DNA of 12,964 bases from CAZADH01 sp964483805 (GCA_964483805.1 CAZADH010000175.1:1-12964); one strand, 5' to 3'. Numbered from the stretch's first letter, positions 1-7,212 are shown. The notes: generated by a model from the letters alone, not told the origin. Program-made: numbers and translations.

Positions 1-585
1 CTCGCCGCCCTCCTGCGACTCGGCCGTCTGCATGATCGACGCCTCGAGCGCATTCAATGCCGCGATCGTGTCGACATCCATGGCCTCGGCGGTGACGCCG
101 GACTGACGCAGACACTCGGTATAGCTGTTGACCAGCTCTTTTTGGGCGACAACGAGCAATATGGAGTATTTATTGCCGCCCTCTTCCTCTTTGATCTCGT
201 TGAGCACCGCGTGGGTGATGTTCACTTCTTCGATGGCGTAGGGAACGTACTGCTCGGCCTCGATCTTCACCGTCTGCTCGAGTTCTTCGGGCGACATCAC
301 GGGCAGGCGGGTGAAGCGCATGATCAGGTTCTGACCCGATACGGAGGCGAAACTGCGCTCGGGCTTGATCTTCGAAGCCTTCAACACCTCTTTGATGACG
401 CCCGCAACCTCACCGGCATTGGCGATCGAACCCTCTTCGATCATGCCGGAGCCCAGCGGCAGGATGCCGTAGGCTGCCAGCTCGGGTCCGGAGGGGGTCT
501 TTTTCAACTGGACCACCTTCACCGAGCTCGTTCCGATGTCGACGCCCACCGAGGTATTGGTGGACCCAAATGTGAACAACCCCAT
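1..585 (-). CDS. pilM: Type IV pilus assembly protein PilM, N-terminal part (runs off the window)
   Basis: PilM is an actin-like cytoplasmic ATP-binding protein. It recruits the PilN/PilO inner-membrane alignment complex of type IV pilus (or type II secretion-like) machines. The 195 visible codons begin MGLFTFGSTNTSVGVDIGTS. The glycine-rich actin-fold phosphate motif VGVDIGTSSVKVVQL lies at about residues 13-27, followed by typical PilM stretches such as RFTRLPVMSPEEL and IEAEQYVPY. The ATG at 585 is preceded by a strong Shine-Dalgarno (GGAGG) about 8 nt upstream, and the frame stays open to base 1. The C-terminal half and the usual pilN, pilO, pilP and pilQ partners would lie beyond the window edge. 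A sigma54-type promoter upstream suggests separate, regulated transcription from the spoIID gene. The family call is firm; membership of a complete pilus operon is inferred. Confidence 0.92.
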   Translation of the reverse strand, partial: MGLFTFGSTNTSVGVDIGTSSVKVVQLKKTPSGPELAAYGILPLGSGMIEEGSIANAGEVAGVIKEVLKASKIKPERSFASVSGQNLIMRFTRLPVMSPEELEQTVKIEAEQYVPYAIEEVNITHAVLNEIKEEEGGNKYSILLVVAQKELVNSYTECLRQSGVTAEAMDVDTIAALNALEASIMQTAESQEGGE

Positions 586-718
586 ACTCGCTTTCCTCCA
601 TTGCCGTCCGATCGGCTGTCAAGGCACGGCGTCAGCGAAATTCTATGGCCGCTACCTATCTGTCGGTCAGACGCGAGTGATTCTTGAGAAAAAAACGCTG
701 GCAACTCGAAAATAATGT

Positions 719-734
719 CGCAAATGTTGTTCCA
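719..734 (-). promoter_or_regulatory. Putative sigma54 (-24/-12) promoter for pilM
   Basis: The minus strand reads TGGAACAACATTTGCG. The sigma54 consensus is TGGCAC-N5-TTGC, and this site has the invariant GG and GC doublets with exactly ten bases between them, plus the TTGC block. Transcription would start near 708, giving a leader of about 120 nt before the pilM ATG at 585. Sigma54 control of pilus genes through PilR-type activators is well known. No activator binding site was identified here, so the call rests on the match and its position. Confidence 0.55.
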
Positions 735-772
735 CCGGGTCAGGCCTCGCCCCGTCGACCCTCCCCCCAACC

Positions 773-794
773 GCTTCTGCCCTGAGCGAGAAGC
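773..794 (-). terminator. Weak hairpin after the spoIID-like gene
   Basis: Just downstream of the spoIID stop, the transcript can form a 6-bp stem (GCTTCT with AGAAGC) around a 10-nt loop. It is not followed by a T run, so it is a poor intrinsic terminator. It might be a pause site, an RNA-stabilising element or chance. Confidence 0.2.
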
Positions 795-797
795 CGA

Positions 798-3038
798 TCA
801 ATACAACATCTTGCGCAGGACAACCCCCGAATAGTAGTAGGGCAGGATCTGCCGATATCGCCAACCCAGCTTCGCCATCGCGATGGCGCCCGACTGACAC
901 AACCCGACCAGGTGCCCGTAACCCCGACCAATGAGCACAACGGCGTCGCTCCCCGCCGCCCTCGTCATTAAAGGTATCGCCGCGGTCGTTCCCGCGTCAA
1001 CAGCGGGCCGCTTTGGTTCGGGCCGAACGGCTGCCCGCGCAGACGCCGACACCGCGGCAGACTCAGCGCCGTTCATGGTCGCGGGATCCGGGGGGTCACC
1101 CGGGTCATCGCGCATCGAGTCGACGGGAATCGACCCCAGCACCGGCCGCTCGGGCTCGTCGTCGGTGCTGATGGCTGGAGCAGCCGCGGCCCGGGCCGAG
1201 AACTCGGGGTCGTTCGAGGTCGGGTCGACCAGGGTTGTCTCGATCTCGGGGGCCGGCGGCGGCGGCGGCAGCGGGATCTCGTCACCCGCGGACCCGGGAG
1301 ACCCCGCCGGCATCCGCACAGACTCCGGCGTCGGCGCGGCGGCCACCGCGGCGCCGCAGCCATGCTGCCCGGTCGAAACGGGTGCGTCGGTGGGATCGAG
1401 CGGACCGACACCCTGCGCCGTTACCCGCCGCCACCCGCCGGCCGGCCGCGTGACCGAGCGAAGACCCCGTGACGTCTGGACCATGAGCACCGCGTCGCTG
1501 CCGGCGTCGGCAACCGACGCTGTGGGTCCCGTCTGGTTGTCGGCCGAGGTCTGATCGACATCGCTGCCGGGTGCGGCCAGGTCGCCGCCACTCTCGGCCG
1601 AACGTCCGAGCCCCAGTTTCTTGCCGCCGGCGGCGAGCCACGCCGACTCGACCGCCGCCGCGGCTCGGGCCCGGGCTTTCTCGGGATCGACGCCCCGTTT
1701 CGCTGCCGTCGGCCCATCCATCCCGGCAACCGACGAAGCCCCGCCCCCTTGCCCGATTCCCCGCTCGGACTGATGAACACGTGAGTCCTTTGCTGCGTCG
1801 GCGGCGTCGCCGCGGGAAGCGGCCACGGCAGCGCGCGGCCGCGGAGGCTGTGACGCCGCCGTCACACCCGTTCCCGCCACTGGCGGCGGCGGTGTCGCAG
1901 TGCCGGCGAGCGAGAAACAACTCGACGGCAACGAAAACCAGGAGCGGAAGGTGGTGCCGCGCACGCGCGCGGCACCCCGGTCGGTCTGCAATACAATGTA
2001 ATCGACCCGATCGGCCACCAGCCCGCCGGGCGTCGCCGGTGCCTCGATGGCGACGCTGTGCAGACGTGACGCCGTCAGGTGCTGATCGGTGGCCAGTTTG
2101 CTCTTGATTTTGGCCCAGGGAATCTCGCGTTGCCAGCGAAAATTCTGGCCCTCCTTGCAGAACGGACACTTCACCCGGCGCAGATACGGCAACTGCGCGC
2201 CGCCCCAGACCTTGCCGTTGTCGCTGGTGAAACCACCACAGGTGGCGTGATACAGCGTGCTGATCTCTTTGCCCTGCGACACCATGATGACCCCACGGGT
2301 GTCGGCCACGGCGGCGTCGACCACGGCCCGCTCGGCAGCCACACCGCCGTAGACCTGGCAATGTTCGAGGGCGCACAGGTCGGCGCTTTGGGCGCCGTGT
2401 TTGCCCCGGCTCGACATGGCAAAGGTGCGGGCAATGACCGCCTGCGCCCGCAGCGCCTCGGGCGGCGCATTGCCGCCGATTTCGTAGGCGACGACCCCGC
2501 GCACGTAACTCTCGAGTCCGACCACGTCGATCAGCCGGGCCGTCGCCCCTGAGAACGTGACCTCGAGCCGACCCCGGTAGCTCTTGCCGTTGACCTTGAA
2601 GACGCCGTTGTTCGACTCGGCAATGACGACCGAGGGCAACCGGCGCGCCCCGCGCCCGCTGTCGCGGCCGCCGTCACGCCGCTTGCGCCCCACCGCCGAC
2701 TTCAACCGATCGAGCATGCCGCGTTTCGCCGCTTTGCCGCTCTTGCCAGACTCTGCGCTCGAGCCAGCGTCACTGCCGGAGCCGCCCGTCGCGGCACCAC
2801 CCGCCCAACGCCACGACCCGTTGGCGCCCAGTGTGGCCACAACCGTCTTGCCGTCGGGCGTCACGAGCCGGCCGCCCTGGGGCAGCACGAGGTCGACGCT
2901 CTTCGCCCCGGCCGCCAGCAGAATCCGCAGGACCGGTTCGCTCGCCGCCCCGACCCGCACGACACCGGCGCCGATCACCCACACGACCAGCAGCACGATT
3001 CCTACATATTTTGTATTGCACTTTTGCACGTCATCCAC
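798..3038 (-). CDS. SpoIID/LytB-domain protein with a large internal low-complexity insert
   Basis: SpoIID/LytB proteins are peptidoglycan lytic transglycosylases or amidase enhancers acting outside the inner membrane. An N-terminal hydrophobic segment (about residues 11-30) would anchor or export the protein. The domain proper starts near residue 136 and carries SYVRGVVAYE, the PPEALRAQAVIARTFA motif with the likely catalytic Glu194, CQVYGG, and YHATCGG with H264 and C267, followed by C291 and C294, as in Cys/His metal-binding members. The domain then breaks off at about residue 378 and resumes at about 699 with GRGYGHLVGLCQSGA, where the family usually has GHGVGMSQ. The roughly 320 residues between are Ala-, Pro- and Gly-rich and look disordered. 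GTG at 3038 gives 746 residues. A second in-frame GTG at 3029 sits 8 nt after GAGG and may be the true start. It follows the hypothetical gene by 53 nt. Confidence 0.85.
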   Translation of the reverse strand: MDDVQKCNTKYVGIVLLVVWVIGAGVVRVGAASEPVLRILLAAGAKSVDLVLPQGGRLVTPDGKTVVATLGANGSWRWAGGAATGGSGSDAGSSAESGKSGKAAKRGMLDRLKSAVGRKRRDGGRDSGRGARRLPSVVIAESNNGVFKVNGKSYRGRLEVTFSGATARLIDVVGLESYVRGVVAYEIGGNAPPEALRAQAVIARTFAMSSRGKHGAQSADLCALEHCQVYGGVAAERAVVDAAVADTRGVIMVSQGKEISTLYHATCGGFTSDNGKVWGGAQLPYLRRVKCPFCKEGQNFRWQREIPWAKIKSKLATDQHLTASRLHSVAIEAPATPGGLVADRVDYIVLQTDRGAARVRGTTFRSWFSLPSSCFSLAGTATPPPPVAGTGVTAASQPPRPRAAVAASRGDAADAAKDSRVHQSERGIGQGGGASSVAGMDGPTAAKRGVDPEKARARAAAAVESAWLAAGGKKLGLGRSAESGGDLAAPGSDVDQTSADNQTGPTASVADAGSDAVLMVQTSRGLRSVTRPAGGWRRVTAQGVGPLDPTDAPVSTGQHGCGAAVAAAPTPESVRMPAGSPGSAGDEIPLPPPPPAPEIETTLVDPTSNDPEFSARAAAAPAISTDDEPERPVLGSIPVDSMRDDPGDPPDPATMNGAESAAVSASARAAVRPEPKRPAVDAGTTAAIPLMTRAAGSDAVVLIGRGYGHLVGLCQSGAIAMAKLGWRYRQILPYYYSGVVLRKMLY
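945..1904 (-). other. Low-complexity region interrupting the SpoIID/LytB domain
   Basis: This part of the gene encodes about residues 379-698. It is dominated by Ala, Pro, Gly, Ser, Asp and Arg, includes a run of seven prolines near residue 590, and shows no recognisable fold. It separates the main catalytic part from the conserved C-terminal GRGYGH segment. The reading frame is intact on both sides, so it is not a frameshift artefact visible in the sequence. Confidence 0.75.
1992..2000 (-). repeat. Dispersed palindrome TACATTGTA, copy in the spoIID-like gene
   Basis: Minus-strand TACATTGTA begins at codon position 1 (TAC ATT GTA TTG, about residues 347-350). ATT, GTA and TTG are AT-rich choices in an otherwise GC-rich gene. 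Confidence 0.7.
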
Positions 3039-3091
3039 CTCGGTCTGTGTGGGTCACGACGCAACCGCCGCCGTCGCCCGACCACAATCGC

Positions 3092-3628
3092 CTACATTGT
3101 ATCGTAATACAGATACCAGTGGTCAGCGACGCGCCGATAGAGCAAGACATGTTTGCGTTGGACCGCCACGATCGGGTCCAGGTCGGGCACCAGATCGCCC
3201 GGTGCCGGCGGCGTCGCCAGCCAGACATACCCCTTGCTGCTCCCCGACACGTGCAACCCCCGCGTCGAGGCAATGAACTCGATCGTGCGCCGTTCGGGGT
3301 CGTAACACTGAACGCCGCGCGGGCAGCCCACATCGCGACACAAACGACGGTATTCCTCGATGCGGGCGCCCGTCAGGCCGATGCTGGCCGGATCGGCGGG
3401 CCGGCACCAGGTGTCATCGACGCGCTCGAGGCCGTGGTCGGCAACCACCATCGTCCGTAACCTCTCGAAGGTGGCCCGGTTCCTGGCGAAGTTCGCCAGC
3501 ATCGACGCATCGTCGGCATGGGACAGGCTGACCGAGTCGATCGCCCAGGCATACATCAGCCACTGCGCTTGTTGCGGAAACAATAACAGCGCCAACCCCA
3601 TCAGCAACGAGAAAAACCACGGCATCAC
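3092..3628 (-). CDS. Hypothetical exported or membrane-anchored protein
   Basis: I do not recognise this family. The product is 178 residues from the GTG at 3628 (177 from the ATG directly after it at 3625). The first 17 or so residues, including FFSLLMGLALLLFP, form a hydrophobic signal or anchor, so the rest is probably periplasmic. The remainder is soluble-looking, with Cys in DTWCRP and three more in RLCRDVGCPRGVQC, which could form disulphides. It ends HWYLYYDTM. The start overlaps the queH stop by one base (TAGTG), and GGAGA lies about 9 nt upstream, which suggests translational coupling. The 53-nt gap to the spoIID-like gene downstream suggests that the two are co-transcribed. Its stop codon lies within one of the TACATTGTA palindromes. 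Confidence 0.75.
   Translation of the reverse strand: MMPWFFSLLMGLALLLFPQQAQWLMYAWAIDSVSLSHADDASMLANFARNRATFERLRTMVVADHGLERVDDTWCRPADPASIGLTGARIEEYRRLCRDVGCPRGVQCYDPERRTIEFIASTRGLHVSGSSKGYVWLATPPAPGDLVPDLDPIVAVQRKHVLLYRRVADHWYLYYDTM
3093..3101 (+). repeat. Dispersed palindrome TACATTGTA, copy at the end of the hypothetical gene
   Basis: The motif overlaps the last codons and the stop (GAT ACA ATG TAG), beginning at codon position 3. Confidence 0.7.
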
Positions 3629-4236
3629 TACGTCGATTCTCCACTCGGCAGGCGAAACCGCGCATCGTTGCGATACCGATCGTATTCAGAAAACATACAA
3701 CCGCAATACTGCTGGCGATAGAGGCCCATTGACTTCGCCGACTGCCGCGACCGCGCAAAATTCGGCCGCAGATCGATCGGGACGAAGCGCACACCGGCCG
3801 CGGCACCCGCCAACTCGCCGACCTCGCGCAGCATGTCGTGATGCTGGTAGGGGCTGATGAACAGCGTGGTCGTGAAGCCCGCGTCTCCGCGTTGCCTGGC
3901 CCGCACCGCCGTGGCCTCGAGCCGCAGCCGATAGCAGATGCGGCACCGCGCCGGCTGGTCGTAAGCACCGGCCAGGGCAGTGAGAAACCGGTTCAGCCCG
4001 TAGGCATCGTCACCCCGTGCCAGCGGCAGGTCGAAGGCATTGGCTGTGCGCACCAACGACACGTAGCGTTGCTGGTATTCGACAAACGGGTGGATGTTCG
4101 GGTTCTCCCAGAACACCGCCAGTCGCGGCGCTTCGGCCCGCAGCGCCGCAACACTGCCCGCCAGGCACGGCCCGCAACAGGCATGCACCAACAGAGTGTC
4201 GGCACGCTCAGCACCCGCATCGACCTGCTTTGCCAT
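3628..4236 (-). CDS. queH: Epoxyqueuosine reductase QueH
   Basis: QueH (formerly DUF208) reduces epoxyqueuosine to queuosine in tRNAs with GUN anticodons, the last step of queuosine synthesis, and replaces the unrelated cobalamin-dependent QueG. The 202-residue product has the family Cys motifs in order: HACCGPC (C20, C21, C24), RCRICYRLRL (C98, C101) and YCGCMFSEYDR (C178, C180), which ligate an iron-sulphur cluster and adjacent iron. NPNIHPFVEY and FTTTLFISPYQHHD are also typical. The ATG at 4236 is 14 nt after the small membrane gene and has only a weak AGGG ribosome site. The stop overlaps the next start by one base. No other queuosine gene is in the window, so the linkage to ruvAB looks like operon convenience. 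Confidence 0.93.
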   Translation of the reverse strand: MAKQVDAGAERADTLLVHACCGPCLAGSVAALRAEAPRLAVFWENPNIHPFVEYQQRYVSLVRTANAFDLPLARGDDAYGLNRFLTALAGAYDQPARCRICYRLRLEATAVRARQRGDAGFTTTLFISPYQHHDMLREVGELAGAAAGVRFVPIDLRPNFARSRQSAKSMGLYRQQYCGCMFSEYDRYRNDARFRLPSGEST

Positions 4237-4250
4237 GGTGGCCCTGCCGC

Positions 4251-4373
4251 TCAGAGATCGGCAACAGTGGCCAGATACTCGCGAATCGCCAGGACGATCG
4301 TCACCACGGCAACAACCAGCGCAAACGCGATCTTGAGATAGACAGCCGGATCTTTCTTGGGCGCATCACTCAC
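4251..4373 (-). CDS. Small single-pass membrane protein, 40 residues
   Basis: The minus strand encodes a 40-residue protein starting at GTG (MSDAPKKDPAVYLKIAFALV). A charged N-terminus is followed by a clear transmembrane helix at about residues 12-30 (LKIAFALVVAVVTIVLAI), then REYLATVADL and TGA. The start is preceded by GAGGAG, with about 9 nt between GGAG and GTG. It lies between ruvB (79 nt upstream) and queH (14 nt downstream) on the same strand, which fits co-translation in the operon. The Lys residues before the helix favour N-terminus in the cytoplasm. Function is unknown. Codon use matches its neighbours, but the short length leaves some doubt. Confidence 0.65.
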   Translation of the reverse strand: MSDAPKKDPAVYLKIAFALVVAVVTIVLAIREYLATVADL

Positions 4374-4452
4374 AGTCGTTCACTCCTCGTTGCAACCCAG
4401 CAATCTGCCGGAGACGCCCTCTGAGCCACAGCGACACCCACCAGCGACCGCA

Positions 4453-5703
4453 TCACTCGCTGAACAAACGCAACTGGGCATCGGTCAGTTCACGCGCGGG
4501 CACCGGCACCTTGAGATACTCGAACGCCTGCCGGGTGGCCACACGGCCGCGACTGGTGCGCGCGAGAAAGCCGATCTGGATGAGAAACGGCTCGTAGACG
4601 TCGTAGATGGTATCGCGCTCCTCGCCCATCGAGACGGCCAGGGTGTCGAGGCTGACCGGACCGCCATCGAAGCGCTTGATCAGCACCTCGAGCAGCTTGC
4701 GGTCGATCATGTCGAGCCCAAGCGGGTCGACGTCGAGCAGCTTCATGCCCCGATCGACCAGTGGCACATCGATGCGGCCGCCACCCTCGACCTGGCGGAT
4801 ATCGCGCAGGCGCCTCAGCAACCGGATGGCGACGCGGGGGGTGCCCCGGGCGCGCCGGGCCACGGCCAACGCCGCCTCGTGCTCGATGGCCACGCCCAGT
4901 TTGCCGGCAACGGCGTCGAGCAGCGACGCCAGTTCGTCATGCCGGTAATAGTCAATACGTTGTAAGATGCCAAAGCGGCTGCGCAGCGGCGCCGAGATAT
5001 CGCCCTCGCGCGTGGTCGCCCCGATGAGGGTGAACGGCTGCACCTTGAGACGCAACGACCGCGCCGTCGGCCCCTTGCCGACCAGCACGTCGAAGTAATA
5101 ATCCTCCATCGCGGGGTAGAGCACCTCTTCGACCGCGCGTGGCAACCGGTGGATCTCATCGATAAACAGCACATCGCGGGCGGCGAGACCGGTCAGCAGG
5201 GCCGCCAGATCGCCCGCCCGCGACAACACCGGCCCCGAGGTGATCTTGATGCCGACGCCCATCTCGGCGGCCATGACATGCGCCAACGTCGTTTTGCCCA
5301 GGCCGGGCGGGCCGAGAAACAACGCGTGGTCGATCGCTTCCTGTCGTTGGCGGGCCGCCTCGATAAACACGCGAAGTTGCTCGACGATCGGCTTCTGCCC
5401 GACGAACTCGTTGAAGCTGCGCGGGCGCAGCGAGGGAGGCATCGCCTCCTCGTCGCCGGGCAGGCACTGCCCCGACAAGACACTCAGGTTGGGGGCGGCA
5501 ACAGCGGTGCGACAGGCCGCGGCAGACGGCGTTGCCGATCCCCAGGTGTCGGGGTCATCGCGCGCATCGTCAAAATCATTTACGTCGTCATTATCGTTGC
5601 TTGACGAAGTATTGCGACCACCAACAGGCGCATCGCTCTCGGACGGGCGTCGGTCGGCCGGTCCGGCATCGCCCCGCGGACGGCGTCGTGCTGGACGGGC
5701 CAT
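4453..5703 (-). CDS. ruvB: Holliday junction branch-migration ATPase RuvB
   Basis: RuvB is the hexameric AAA+ motor that, with RuvA, drives branch migration of Holliday junctions in recombination and repair. The core is complete: Walker A GPPGLGKT (131-138), Walker B with DEIHR (182-186), sensor 1 GATT (228-231), arginine finger in RSRFG (R243), sensor 2 GTPRVA, and the C-terminal winged helix ending QLRLFSE. The protein has 416 residues, where the family usually has about 330-350. The excess is a roughly 70-residue N-terminal tail rich in Arg, then in Asp, Asn and Ser, and probably disordered. The ATG at 5703 shares one base with the ruvA stop (TGATG), which supports this early start. A start at Met88 would remove conserved sequence before RPRSFNEFVGQ. 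Confidence 0.96.
   Translation of the reverse strand: MARPARRRPRGDAGPADRRPSESDAPVGGRNTSSSNDNDDVNDFDDARDDPDTWGSATPSAAACRTAVAAPNLSVLSGQCLPGDEEAMPPSLRPRSFNEFVGQKPIVEQLRVFIEAARQRQEAIDHALFLGPPGLGKTTLAHVMAAEMGVGIKITSGPVLSRAGDLAALLTGLAARDVLFIDEIHRLPRAVEEVLYPAMEDYYFDVLVGKGPTARSLRLKVQPFTLIGATTREGDISAPLRSRFGILQRIDYYRHDELASLLDAVAGKLGVAIEHEAALAVARRARGTPRVAIRLLRRLRDIRQVEGGGRIDVPLVDRGMKLLDVDPLGLDMIDRKLLEVLIKRFDGGPVSLDTLAVSMGEERDTIYDVYEPFLIQIGFLARTSRGRVATRQAFEYLKVPVPARELTDAQLRLFSE
4956..4964 (+). repeat. Variant TACGTTGTA, copy in ruvB
   Basis: Encodes L247-Q248-R249-I250 as TTA CAA CGT ATT, four AT-leaning codons in a row within a conserved, GC-rich gene. Confidence 0.6.
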
Positions 5704-6314
5704 CAGTTGTTACCGATGAAGCGCAGAATGGCGCCGAGCACGGTCTCGGCGTCGGCCCCCGGCGCCACCACGTTCTTCGCCCGGTCCATGGCCTTGTCGA
5801 TCTCGCGCGTCGAGTAACCTAGATTGGCCAACGCTTCGCGCACATCCCGCTCGTGCGGCACGACCCGGGCCGCCGCCGCCTGCTCGAGCTGCACCTGTTC
5901 GCCCAGCCCCAGATCGCCGAGCCCTTCACGCAGCTCGACCACGAGCCGTTGCGCCGTCTTCGGACCAACGCCCTTGAGCGCCGACAGGCCCTTCACATCC
6001 TCGGCCAGGATCATGCCCACCAGTTTGGCCGGCGCGGCCGCCGAGAGGATGCCCACCGCCAGTTTCGGGCCGATCTTGCTGATGCGGATCATGCGTCGAA
6101 ACAGCTCGCGCTCTTCGCTGGTGCGGAAGCCGAACAACTGCGGCCCCTCTTCACGCCAGTGCAGATGGGTGAGAAGCGAAACCGGCCCGCCCAGATCGGG
6201 CAGGCCGGTAAAGCTCGAAAATGGAATCAGGACTTCGACCGCCACACCACCGAGACCAACCACCAATCGGTGCGGCTGTTTGGCGCGCAGAACGCCCTCG
6301 AGTTGCTCGATCAC
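5703..6314 (-). CDS. ruvA: Holliday junction DNA-binding protein RuvA
   Basis: RuvA binds four-way junctions as a tetramer and loads RuvB. The 203-residue product has the usual length and three-domain layout: an N-terminal OB fold (about 1-65), tandem helix-hairpin-helix motifs ISKIGPKLAVGIL (78-90) and LKGVGPKTAQRL (113-124), an acidic or flexible linker, and a C-terminal RuvB-binding domain (about 156-203). The start is GTG at 6314, giving MIEQLEGVL, which matches the conserved family N-terminus. It is 15 nt after the yebC stop, with a weak AGG ribosome site. Its stop is fused to the ruvB start. Confidence 0.96.
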   Translation of the reverse strand: MIEQLEGVLRAKQPHRLVVGLGGVAVEVLIPFSSFTGLPDLGGPVSLLTHLHWREEGPQLFGFRTSEERELFRRMIRISKIGPKLAVGILSAAAPAKLVGMILAEDVKGLSALKGVGPKTAQRLVVELREGLGDLGLGEQVQLEQAAAARVVPHERDVREALANLGYSTREIDKAMDRAKNVVAPGADAETVLGAILRFIGNN

Positions 6315-6329
6315 GGCCTGAGCAACGCG

Positions 6330-7091
6330 TCAGGCTTCAGCAAACTTGGCCGCGTCCTCCTCGGAGATGTCGGCGTTGTCGAACAGGTCTTGAATGTCGT
6401 CGTGCTCTTCGAGCTCGTCGAGGATCTTCATGACCTTGCCGACGTCGTTGCCGGTCACCTTCACGGTGTTCTTGGGCTTCATGTACATTTTGGCTTCGCC
6501 GATCTTCAGGCCTTTGGCCTCGAGCACCGGGCGGGCCGCTTCGTACGCCGACGGGTCACAGGTCACTTCGAACCCGGCACCCAGGCTCTTGATGTCATCA
6601 CAGTTGGCTTCGAGGACGATATCCATGAGCTTCTCTTCGGTGAGGCCCGGATTCGCTTCGGCTTCGAGGAAGAAGTAGCCCTTGTTCTCGAACATCCAAC
6701 CCACGCACCCGGTCTCACCCATGTTCCCGCCGCCCTTGGAGAAAATCTTGCGGATCTCGGAAACGGTGCGGTTCTTGTTATCGGTCAGACAGCGGCAAAT
6801 GACTGCCACGCCGGCGGGCGCATATCCCTCGTAGGTGGTCTCTTCGTAGTTCACGCCCTCGAGCTCACCGGTGCCCTTCTTGATCGCGCGATCAACGTTG
6901 TCTTTGGGCATGTTGGCATCTTTGGCGGACTGCAGGGCCGAGCGGAGCCGCGGATTGCTGTTGGGATCACCGCCGCCATTGCGCGCAGCAATGGTGATTT
7001 CTTTGATGATTTTGGTGAACAAGCGACCCTTGATGGCATCGGTCTTGGCTTTGACGTGTTTGACTTTCGCCCATTTATTATGACCGGACAT
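6330..7091 (-). CDS. yebC: YebC/TACO1-family protein
   Basis: YebC-family proteins were long listed as transcriptional regulators, and recent work ties them to ribosome function and translation of difficult proline-containing motifs. The 253-residue product begins with the family signature MSGHNKWAKVKHVKAKTDA, has the typical GRLFTKIIKEI, PRLRSALQSAKDANMPKDN and GGNMGETGCVGWMFENKG stretches, and ends KFAEA. The ATG at 7091 is chosen over an in-frame ATG 54 nt upstream because it gives the conserved N-terminus and follows GGAGG by about 8 nt. A sigma70-like promoter sits about 45 nt upstream. It heads the ruvAB operon, where many bacteria place ruvC between yebC and ruvA; here that gene is absent. 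Confidence 0.96.
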   Translation of the reverse strand: MSGHNKWAKVKHVKAKTDAIKGRLFTKIIKEITIAARNGGGDPNSNPRLRSALQSAKDANMPKDNVDRAIKKGTGELEGVNYEETTYEGYAPAGVAVICRCLTDNKNRTVSEIRKIFSKGGGNMGETGCVGWMFENKGYFFLEAEANPGLTEEKLMDIVLEANCDDIKSLGAGFEVTCDPSAYEAARPVLEAKGLKIGEAKMYMKPKNTVKVTGNDVGKVMKILDELEEHDDIQDLFDNADISEEDAAKFAEA

Positions 7092-7133
7092 TCGGCTTCC
7101 TCCATGCGTATATGGGTACGGACAATGACAACA

Positions 7134-7162
7134 TTCATAGCACACTCAATCAGTGGTGGCAA
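7134..7162 (-). promoter_or_regulatory. Putative sigma70-type promoter for yebC-ruvAB
   Basis: On the minus strand, TTGCCA (7162-7157, five of six consensus bases) and TATGAA (7139-7134, four of six) are separated by exactly 17 nt. Transcription would start near 7127, leaving a leader of roughly 35 nt with the GGAGG ribosome site of yebC. Confidence 0.5.
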
Positions 7163-7172
7163 GAATCCAGGC

Positions 7173-7206
7173 GAAAAATCGGCGAACGGGGCGCGCGTCG
7201 CGCGCG
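7173..7206 (-). terminator. GC hairpin plus short T run after the first FecR block
   Basis: The minus strand has a 6-bp CGCGCG self-complementary stem (7206-7201 with 7197-7192) around a 3-nt loop, followed about 15 nt later by TTTTT (7177-7173). The T run is further from the stem than in a classical intrinsic terminator, so this is a candidate only. Confidence 0.35.
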
Positions 7207-7212
7207 GGCGCG

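Larger units (their letters stand above)
586..797 (-). promoter_or_regulatory. Intergenic region upstream of pilM
   Basis: This 212-nt gap between the spoIID-like stop and the pilM start is the longest non-coding stretch in the window, and its centre (about 670-730) is AT-richer than the genes. On the minus strand it contains a short hairpin just after the spoIID stop, a sigma54-like element at 719-734, a run of seven T residues (about 689-695), and the pilM Shine-Dalgarno sequence at about 592-598. I see no small gene with convincing coding character in it. Confidence 0.6.
7092..7212 (-). promoter_or_regulatory. Intergenic region before yebC
   Basis: This 121-nt gap separates the beta-helix/FecR block from the yebC-ruvAB block. 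It contains a very GC-rich hairpin near the upstream stop, a T5 run shortly after it, a sigma70-like promoter and the yebC ribosome binding site. It is the clearest operon boundary in the window. Confidence 0.55.

Noticed and set aside
617..622. TTGACA on the minus strand as a -35 box for pilM
   Set aside because: No -10 box lies at the right distance, and it would place the start on top of the ribosome binding site.
689..695. T7 run on the minus strand as an intrinsic terminator
   Set aside because: No stable stem directly precedes it, and it lies downstream of the sigma54 element, where termination would block pilM.
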